Shown here: positions 57,101-64,000 of the stretch, one piece after another
Numbering within the stretch: position 1 is the first letter of the stretch
Layout of the letters: every line of letters begins with the position of its first letter
NCBI GenBank assembly: GCA_034190875.2
Contig: CM067348.1
Span: forward strand, 10,509,694 to 10,573,693
DNA length: 64,000 bases
From: Urechis unicinctus
Lineage: Eukaryota; Annelida; Polychaeta; Xenopneusta; Urechidae
Reading direction: 5' to 3'
The notes under the pieces: generated by a model
What the model saw: only the letters and a program-made list of their open reading frames with translations
Database searches by the model: none
What the model was told of the DNA's origin: nothing
Translations under genes and position numbers: made by a program

Positions 57101-58820
57101 TCTAAGATCAAGATAAATACTGCTCTGTTTGATAACGCTTATCTGATGCCTAAGGTTTAATCAGTGTCATAATACACTTATGATGGTGAATGGAGTTACG
57201 ACCAGCTTTGTCTCCTCACAATACAAGGCGACGATACTGGCCGGCTGGCGTGGTGGGGATGTGGACGGGCAGGTTGGAATTACTGGCTAAGACCCTGCAT
57301 ATAACCAGCCATATAATGTCATTGAGACTGTTGCCCTTGATCCACTCACATCGTAGTTGTTCCATGAGCAGTGAGGCTTCGTGGTCGGAGTAGTGTGTGA
57401 CTGGGGGAGGGCTAGGGGGACGCAGACTCTCTACCTCGTGTCTCACACGATGTCTTTCCTCACGAGCGTAAGCCCGTTGCTTACACTCCCATTCATAAAG
57501 GTCATCGCGAGCCTGGGCGTAGTCGACGTGTAGTCGCCCCGTGTTCAGCTTGTCATCCTGGTTCTCAATCTTGATGCGGTAACCTGGTTACAGGCACAAC
57601 ACAAACATCACATCAAACAATGAAGATAACCTAAACATTGTACAAGTTAAATATCTCTCATGTGTGATTGTACACTGAAGCGGGGACCTACCGGAGAGGA
57701 ATATCCCCTTCTCTACAGACTCCTCAAAATCAAAACGGATGTGAGCGAAGTTTTTCTTGCTGACACGGATACTTGTTATAGAACCGCAGTTCTCAAAGAT
57801 CTCCCTCAGAAGGTCCTCAGTTATGTTTTCAGGCAGACCCCCAACGAAGATTGTACGGCATCCAGGGGGTCGCTCCCTTAGTGAAGGCAGTGGAGCATCT
57901 AAGAAAAGATCAGACGGTGAGGAAACATGGCTATTCACATTCAGCAATGGAGCAAAGGGGAACAGATACTGGCTGAAAACATATGGATGAGAAACATGGC
58001 GCTCACTTGGTGGGGGAGGGTAAAGCACTGCTGATTTCAAGGTGATCACCTCCTTGGGTGGTAACAAAGGGCTCCCATCAGGGCCAATAGGCATAGGGCC
58101 TCCCATGTAGCCACTGGGATATTGGCTGAACCTTCAACACCAGCAAACTACATGCATTACACTAGCTCTATAGAAACAACATGCATGGACTCAATGATAA
58201 TATCCATATTTTCTTATGAATATGATTAAACCTACCCCATATTCATAACCATGGGATCACCTAAAGGGGGCATTGGACCCATCATGGGTCCCCAGCTACC
58301 CATGGGAGGGGGGCCCATCGGTCCTCCCTCCCCCATGGGTCCTGGTCCAGGCCCGGGCATGCCTGGGCCTCCTGGCCCAGCCATATCAGGCTTACTCAAG
58401 TCTGCTTCTGAACATACATAACCAACCAGAGGATTGCTATTTGACAATTGTAACAAAGCCATGTAAATGAAAGTGCCATTGAATAGCATGTAATTGGACA
58501 TTATTATCTACAATTAAATATGTTAATATCTAAGTGAGTTGATGCTTATCATAAGTAAGAACATGTTTACACCCACACAACCATCCATTTTATAAGTGTT
58601 CACTTCAATTTAACCCATGTTCAAATCACCAGGTGGCTCATCACAGAATTACCTTTGATCATTGTCCTGTCCATGTTCTCTCGGGGGTCAGCCACACCAG
58701 GGTTGCCCTCGACAACCACGGGCTTTCCCTTGCTGTTGTTGAACTGTAGTGGCTGGTTGTTCATCGAGGGGTCCACCGGCGGTCCAAGTCCCATTGGTGG
58801 TATAGGGGGCGCCATGGGGC
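51177..58820 (-). CDS. ENOX: Ecto-NOX disulfide-thiol exchanger (ENOX1/2 family)
   Basis: Twelve minus-strand exons: 58653-58820, 58236-58407, 58007-58131, 57692-57898, 57350-57583, 56335-56547, 55013-55119, 54298-54439, 53543-53715, 53217-53276, 52903-53038, 51177-51382. All introns are GT/AG and every phase matches; about 647 codons are recovered against 610-643 for human ENOX2/ENOX1. Order: Met/Gly/Pro-rich N-terminal region; PPKEVITLKSAVLYPPPP linker; RRM (RNP2 IFVGGL, RNP1 KNFAHIRF) continuing GRLHVDYAQARDDLYEWECK; LRPPSPPPVTHYSDHEASLL; SANNFYSMIQSTNAHVRRLM; QKAWDHFSKAQRKNID; acidic AEMEMSDSEDG; coiled coils (LEAYKNEVELLKSE); and C-terminal STFLHVHPFGASVDY to the stop. Family role: cell-surface hydroquinone/NADH oxidase and protein disulfide-thiol exchange, linked to cell growth. 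The start codon lies in an unseen exon beyond 58820. ENOX1 and ENOX2 cannot be separated here; one invertebrate ENOX is expected. Confidence 0.95.
51383..52760. repeat. About 50-bp minisatellite filling the last ENOX intron
   Basis: About 26 copies of a unit made of ACACACAGTCAGTTAACA, GCGATACTAGCGATATA and GAGTAACGTA, with length variation in the CA run. It fills nearly the whole intron between the last two ENOX exons. The splice acceptor of the last exon (TGTGTTACGTTAG on the minus strand) is itself the edge of a repeat unit, with the TG run serving as polypyrimidine-like tract. Confidence 0.97.
53760..54150. repeat. About 89-bp minisatellite in an ENOX intron, 4 copies
   Basis: Copies begin near 53.79, 53.88, 53.97 and 54.06 kb, with shared ATATAAGGGCAATGATGGAA and CCTAGCTGCTTAGATTTTCT. 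It is contained in the intron between the exons at 53543-53715 and 54298-54439. Confidence 0.9.
56560..56900. repeat. Imperfect 'ACCATAAACCAC...' tandem repeats in an ENOX intron
   Basis: Irregular tandem copies of a unit with ATAACCACAGGGTTATAACC and ACAAAACCATAAACCACTC. The unit length drifts between about 50 and 65 bp. It lies just upstream (in transcript order) of the exon at 56335-56547. Confidence 0.7.
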
Positions 58821-58856
58821 CTACAAACATCAATCAAGCTCTAAAATGCACCACTT

Positions 58857-59432
58857 CAGGGTTCGACGTTAACTTTTTCAAGAGCTGGACCAGTGTTCCA
58901 GTAACTCTTGAAATCTACTAGACCTGACCTAAATTGAACTAGACCAACATGCTAAAAACATTTCAGTTGCAGTCTGCTGATCGAGATGTAAACAAACCGG
59001 AAATAGGTCTAATGTCGTTATATTTGGGATCCCAAAAATGTTCGCTTAAGAAACATAGCGTTCGTATGTAATCACATAATGCTTGCTTTTACTTGTTGGG
59101 TTTAACAATACAATTGTAAGTATTGATTATAATTGACAGTGAAATAAAATTGTTTAGCGCAACATGATTTACTTGGATTTCCAATAACCATTACGACATT
59201 GTTCATTTGGCAAGCATGCATCATAGATCCGCGTTCTCGATACACAAGTCAATGTATCAGTCAGCGCGTCTAAAAATAGAGCAAACCGAATGCCAACAAG
59301 AACTGAATAGACAAGCGTAGATTTTTGTTACCGTTATTTAAGCTTTGGGTCCAGCTAGCCTCGCACGTAGCTAGACCGGACCAGCGATCAACTAGTGAAT
59401 GTCGTTCAGTCAGTCCTTAATGTCGAACCCTG
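58857..59432. mobile_element. 576-bp TIR element with CAGGG ends and 5-bp TSD
   Basis: Left terminus CAGGGTTCGACGTTAA; right terminus, reversed, CAGGGTTCGACATTAAGG. Flanks are CACTT on both sides (58852-58856 and 59433-59437). The TIR shares the CAGGG(C/T)T-GA--TTA pattern with the 1.74-kb element at 48357. It is non-coding, hence non-autonomous. It starts 36 bp upstream of a recognised ENOX exon, so it probably lies in an ENOX intron or just upstream of the gene. Confidence 0.65.
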
Positions 59433-60299
59433 CACTTTTGCATATTTATATTTACGATTTCAGTGAGACCATTGTTATTCACAAATGACAAAACATTTCC
59501 AATCGATTCGATAATAAACTTGACCAAAGTGCTCCACTATTCTTGAATTATCCCCATATATAGATGGATGTTAGGGGTCAGACTAAAAAAATGAACGAAA
59601 ATTGACTTTGACTCCAAGCAACAGCCGCGTAAGCGATCTTGAGTTGGCTGTGTGTGAACGCTAGCTATGCGCTTTCCCGGCGCTGGCATGACAAAATCGA
59701 ACATTTTAAAGATTAAAATTTGACAAAACATTTCCAATTGATTCAAAAATAAACTTGACCAAAGTGTTCCAATATACTTGAATTGTCCCCATATATAGAT
59801 GGATGTTAGGGGTCAGACTTAAAAATGAACGAAAATTGACTTCGTTTGACGACGCACTATCAGCGGTGGTTGCGAGCGTGCGCAGCCGTGTTAAGTCAAG
59901 ACAAGGTTGACCCTGATACGGCCTCACGTGGCGAGCATAAGATGATTGGACGACATTTTGAAGTGCAAAATACGACAAAACATTTACATTTAATCTGAAA
60001 AAAAAACCCTCACCCATTTGTAACATCATACTTAAATTTGTCAAAATTGTGCAACTATGTCGCGGGTCTCTGGTAAAATTGGGGAAAAAATTTGTTTACA
60101 CCATATCATTTCGCACGTAAATAATATTACTTTCCCTTTGGCCAATTTTTTAAAATTTTATATGACCATGATCATTTGAATGTCATCTTGTCATCTACTA
60201 AACATTAAAAACGATGCGAGTAACGAATACGAACCAATTTAGAGAAGTCAAAAATGCTCGTGAAGAATTTGAACGTATTGCTTTAGGGCTGTCAGTGAT

Positions 60300-61020
60300 T
60301 TTTTTCATATTAATTGTATCTCGTTGAAATTATACATGAAGATGGGTATACTCATGAGGATTATAAAAAGCTATGTTTCATTTTTTTAAGTCAATGAGAA
60401 AAAAAGTTATTGAGGTTTCAATATACATGGTATTGCTAGGTTTTGTGCCACAATTCTATGGTAAGGGATAACAGCCACTTTTCATGTCTTATATTTTGAA
60501 TATCATAGTGAAATTATACCACATGAAATGTATAATCTAGAGGATTCTAAAATGCTATGTTTCATTTTTTAAAATCAATTAGTAAAAAAGTTATAGAGGT
60601 TTCGAATTCCATGGTATTGCTCGGTTTTGTGCCAGAATTCCACGGTAAGGAATAAAAGCCATTTTCATGTCTCTGGAAAAATATTTTGAATATCATAGTG
60701 AAATTGTACTAAAAGAAATGTACAATGTAGAGGGTTCTAAAAAGCTGTTTCATTTTTTAAAATCAATTATTAAAAAAGTTAATGAGGTTTCAAATTCCAT
60801 GGAATTGCTTGGTTTTGTGCCAGAATTCCACGGTAAGGGATAACAGCCATTTTCATGTCTTATATTTTGAATATCATAGTGAAATTATACTAAAAGAAAT
60901 GTACAATGTAGGGTGTTCTAAAAAGCTGTTTCAATTTTTTAAATCAATTAGTAAAAAAGTTAATGAGGTTTCAAATTCCATGGAATTGCTCGGTTTTGTG
61001 CCAGAATTGACAGGATGACA
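60300..61020. repeat. About 183-bp tandem repeat, 4 copies
   Basis: Units begin near 60.365, 60.547, 60.737 and 60.917 kb, each with AAAAGCTATGTTTCATTTTT, a TCAATTAGTAAAAAAGTTA block and CATGGTATTGCTCGGTTTTG. They are the reverse complement of the units at 49.1-49.56 kb. Confidence 0.9.
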
Positions 61021-61029
61021 GCCACTTTT

Positions 61030-61380
61030 CACTTTTCCAGATACTTGCTAAAATTGCCAAACAATGCTTATACAATTGCAACCAGACACCTGTCTGAAAT
61101 TGCAAAACAATGCTTTATCTATTACAACCAGACACCTGTCTGAAATTGCAAAACAAGACTTTAACTATTACAACCAGACACCTGTCTGAAATTGCAAAAC
61201 AAGGCTTTAACTATTGCAACCAGACACCTGTCTGAAATTGCCAAACAAGGCTTTAACTATTGCAACCAGACACCTGTCTGAAATTGCCAAACAAGGCTTT
61301 AACTATTGCAACCAGACACCTGTCTGAAATTGCCAAACTAGGCTCAAACTATTGCAACCAGACACTTGTCTGAAATTACC
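61030..61380. repeat. 46-bp minisatellite, about 7 copies
   Basis: Unit: ATTGCAACCAGACACCTGTC followed by TGAAATTGCCAAACAAGGCT and TTAACT. It grows out of the same sequence that is single-copy at about 47.74 kb (TTGGCAATTTCAGACAGGTG), so the array arose after the two copies of the family separated. Confidence 0.93.
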
Positions 61381-61394
61381 ACAAAGGTAATTCT

Positions 61395-61660
61395 CTAAGA
61401 GCTGGTTGAATTTGATTTCTGTTGCTGCACGGTCAGACATTGTAGAAGAAATGTGTTGTAAAACCAACTTAGACACTTCATTTTGAGAGGCATTTGCAGC
61501 ATCATCTAGATCTTGAAGTATTTCTCCATACACCTTAAGGGTGTCCTGCGCAGACTTAGTTTCAATGTCACGCAAACCCAGCACCCAAAGATTCCCCTTT
61601 TTCATCAGCAGCTTCATACCCCATAAACTTCCGCCCAAATTTGCAGGTTTCATCGGACAA
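61395..61660 (-). pseudogene. Fragment of an unclassified transposon-associated protein (C-terminal-type part)
   Basis: Minus strand: GLRDIETKSAQDTLKVYGEI, then QDLDDAANASQNEVSKLVLQ and SSTMSDRAATEIKFNQLLEN. The 'STMSDRAATEIKFN.LLE.YR' block is familiar from uncharacterised multi-copy proteins in cnidarians, molluscs and lancelets, often together with the 'YSNE..LC.YDLL' block found here at 49.08 kb. Reading runs into the 46-bp minisatellite downstream, so the protein is truncated. Confidence 0.45.
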
Positions 61661-61929
61661 CAGCGTAGTGTTTTCTTCTTTACTGAAAACTTCCCCTAGT
61701 TGTTTTTGTGACAGAACAAGTCTTTCTAAGTTATAATAAAATGTCCTAGCGGTCTACCAAGACCAATAAAAATCCTCAGGGCCAGACTAGGGCAGTACAA
61801 CTTATTTGTCACACCCTTTATAAGATTGGTGAAATATATATACACCGCGTCAAGTAACGATGAGAGATATATGGTTCGATTAAACCAGTGATGGTTTAAA
61901 GTCAGTGGTCACTCGCATGACGGATTTGT

Positions 61930-62320
61930 CATTGTTTAACCGCAATGGTTATGAATATTGACGTGGCAATACGCAACTTATATAAGGCTGGAGTGAACTC
62001 ATGATATACTCGGGATGTACTCCGTGAACGGATCTGACACAAAATGTGGTTAACATAATCTCTTTGATGTGTTAAATCTGGGTGGTGCCCTTGGTGACGA
62101 GCAGCTCGAGCAACCGTCGCAGTAACTGTCGGCAGCTCAACATCTACTCTGTGAACCCTAACTGCCGAATTCCACGCGCTAGCGCAAGCGGCATATTGCC
62201 TTTGAAGGTACTGGCCTGTAACGGATAATTTTTTGAATCCACAACCCCAAATAAATAAATTAAGTACCATATTAAGTTCAAGAATCGAAATCACATAATG
62301 CTGAAAAGGCAAGCTATACG
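61930..62320. other. Unassigned DNA inside the composite repeat region
   Basis: Separates the coding piece from the last 237-bp units. A 127-codon minus-strand ORF is present but has no recognisable features, and the composition is not protein-like. No feature supported. Confidence 0.3.
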
Positions 62321-62745
62321 CTCTCCCGGCACGGGCATGACAAAATCGAACATTTTAAATTCTAAAATACGACAATTCCGGTCCATTCAATAAGAAAATA
62401 AACTTGACCAAAGTATTCCACTATACTTGAATTACCCCTGTATATAGATGGATATTAGGGCTCAGATTGATAAATGAATGAAAATCGACTTTGTATGACC
62501 CCAAGCGATCAGTCGCGTAAGCGATCTTGAGTCGGCCGTGTGAAGGCATGCTATACGCTCTCCCGGCGCGGGAATGACAAAATCGAACATTTTAAAGTCT
62601 AAAATACGACAACTCCGGTCCATTCAATAAGAAAATAAACTTGACCAAAGTATTCCACAATACTTGAATTACCCCTGTATATAGATGGATATTAGGGCTC
62701 AGATTGATAAATGAACGAAAATGCTCGCCAAGAATTTTAACCTAT

Positions 62746-63010
62746 TGTTCCACAAACACACAACTTTTATGGCTCTAACGGGGTAAAATGCGAAAAGTAA
62801 AGCAATATTATTGAAATTCAATACGTTAGCTCTCGATTGATGTATCATTCGTCCATGTATCTTAAATATAAATGCCAGTTAGAGCAAGTTGAAAAAATTG
62901 GAATTAACATTGAGGCACAAGCGCGGCCGCCTGCGGCGAGGTTCGGCTGACACCCCTAATTGCTTCACAAACACACATTTTTATGGCTTAAACGGAGTAA
63001 AACTAGATTT
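62746..63010. repeat. Dispersed repeat with NotI site, copy 1
   Basis: Shares ATACGTTAGCTCTCG, TCATTCGTCCATG, AATGCCAGTTAGAGCAAGTT, GCGGCCGC and TTCACAAACACACA with the segment at 63.44-64.0 kb. A GC-rich island (GCGCGGCCGCCTGCGGCGAG) sits within otherwise AT-rich DNA. Family unknown. Confidence 0.6.
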
Positions 63011-63439
63011 GGCAGGCACGCCATCGGCAAGTCTTCCAATGGCAAGCAATCGGGTCTGTGATTTGCCTTGTTAAGATTGCGCAGCACACGTTTACGATAG
63101 ATGTCAAGGGGAGTTGGTACTTTAAATGTCATATAGATGTTTTGATGACCCCTAGCCGATGTTTTGATAAAGAAGTTATTACTTTGACCCCAATACAAAA
63201 TGGCACGAACCCATCATTGCGCGTCTTTGAAAAGGGATGTAAAAAGATCCTTTGAGGAATTTAGAGTAATTTACTCAATTGTAGTCGTACATAGCTTAGT
63301 TGCTAATACGAATATGTGTGGCACAACAAATTGACCATAATTTGAGACGTATTACGTAAGGTTTGGGACTTCTTGGAGTTGGCACAAACACCAACGGCAT
63401 ATATAGTCTTCCAACGGCAAGCCTGGACGGATGGCTATA
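63011..63439. other. Spacer between two dispersed repeats
   Basis: Overlapping plus- and minus-strand ORFs of 65-77 codons (about 62.97-63.26 kb) are present. The minus-strand one contains MTFKVPTPLDIYRKRVLRNL, and an acceptor-like site precedes VPTPLDI. I recognise no family and cannot tell whether either is real. Confidence 0.25.
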
Positions 63440-64000
63440 ACACAAACAATAAAAACAAATATATATGCTATAAAATGCGAAAAGATAAAGCAATATGTAT
63501 GTATATATATTGGATAATATACATTGAAATATTATTGAATTCAATATTTTGATGATAGTCTCGCTGGCGAGGTTCGCTCTCGATTAGCGAAAGTAAAGAT
63601 AGCGATACTTGCCTTCGCGAGTCTATGTACCATTTAATCTACCCCCAATTAGACCCATTGTAATTGCCTACTTAGAGCAAAGTTGCAAAAAATTGGAATT
63701 TCGGATGAATACATTATTATTTGGCAACATATGCGGCCGCTGCGTAAATATGAGGTTCGTATACTATACATGTATTGTATAAATATATATATTGGATCAC
63801 CCCTGATGCATTCACAAACACACAAATTATATGTATTTTATTAACATATATTTTAAAATGACATGTATTTCTAGTTATGTAAATTGAATATCTTAAATAC
63901 GTTTATATGTGTGAAATTAAATACGTTAGCTCTCGTTTGATGCATCATTCGTCCATGCATCTTAAAATTTAAATATAAATGCCAGTTAGATCAAGTTGAA
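63440..64000. repeat. Dispersed repeat with NotI site, copy 2 (runs off the window)
   Basis: Diverged copy of the repeat at 62746, with several insertions (ATATAT simple sequence, an extra CTCGCTGGCGAGGTTCGCTC palindrome-like stretch). It ends at the window edge in GCCAGTTAGATCAAGTTGAA, the same block seen at about 62.87 kb. Confidence 0.6.

Larger units (their letters stand above)
59500..62745 (-). repeat. Composite repeat family, copy B (inverted relative to copy A)
   Basis: Order on the plus strand: two units of a 237-bp repeat (59.53-60.0 kb; ACTTGACCAAAGTGTTCCA, CGAACATTTTAAA), four units of a 183-bp repeat (60.3-61.02 kb), a 46-bp minisatellite (61.03-61.38 kb), a decayed coding piece (61.39-61.66 kb, minus strand), a shared block (CCTCAGGGCCAGACTAGGGC, 61.77 kb), then unrelated DNA and two more 237-bp units (62.33-62.74 kb). 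The same blocks occur in reverse at 47.5-49.6 kb. It is therefore one mobile family whose full structure is not recovered in either place. Confidence 0.65.

Overview
The window looks like nuclear DNA of an invertebrate animal, most likely marine (a lophotrochozoan, hemichordate or lancelet would all fit; I cannot choose). Reasons: a multi-exon ENOX-type gene with short phase-matched exons, GT/AG introns, long CATA/CA microsatellites and many minisatellites, and dense Polinton, BEL/Pao, Ty3/gypsy, LINE and TIR-transposon remains. Nothing looks bacterial: no operons, no ribosome-binding sites, no CRISPR array.

Layout. 0.3-2.7 kb: a broken Ty3/gypsy element on the minus strand. 4.3-5.6 kb: fragments that resemble THAP/P-element transposase. 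6.0-6.6 kb: four coding exons (minus strand) of an unrecognised host gene that begins with an ATG exon. 7.6-8.1 kb: a CATA/CA microsatellite. 8.1-20.6 kb: a broken Polinton with capsid, packaging ATPase, integrase, protein-primed DNA polymerase, several membrane or coiled-coil proteins and, unusually, a protein with a phage-tail-fibre-type motif. 20.8-21.1 kb: a short G/C-run TIR element. 21.1-25.9 kb: a broken BEL/Pao element. 26-31 kb: AT-rich DNA without a recognisable gene, holding hairpins and small repeats. 32.0-33.0 kb: a 5'-truncated LINE.

33.4-41.5 kb (minus strand): an unrecognised host gene in which a pair of small exons (46 + 41 nt, together 29 codons) is repeated four times. Three of the four repeats also carry the same 1.25-kb LTR-like insertion, which turns an approximately 339-bp repeat into an approximately 1.59-kb tandem repeat. 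40.7-47.1 kb: a 17-bp minisatellite, a degraded SWIM/YqaJ-type gene, a 63-bp minisatellite and a 182-bp satellite, the last interrupted by a 1.35-kb TIR element that contains a SAM-like exon. 47.1-50.1 kb: the 3' end of an LTR element and a 1.74-kb element with CAGGG termini and 5-bp target duplications.

51.2-58.8 kb (minus strand): twelve exons of an ENOX gene (ecto-NOX disulfide-thiol exchanger). All junctions are GT/AG and all phases agree, from a Met/Gly/Pro-rich N-terminal region through the RRM and coiled coils to the stop codon. Its last intron is almost wholly a ~50-bp minisatellite. 58.9-64 kb: a second CAGGG element inside ENOX-upstream DNA, inverted copies of the repeat family seen at 47.5-49.6 kb, and a NotI-site-bearing dispersed repeat at the right edge.

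The host genes do not form an evident pathway. The strongest unusual signals are the amplified exon-pair gene, the Polinton fibre-like protein, and the unclassified composite transposon family present in both orientations at 47.5-49.6 and 59.5-62.7 kb.
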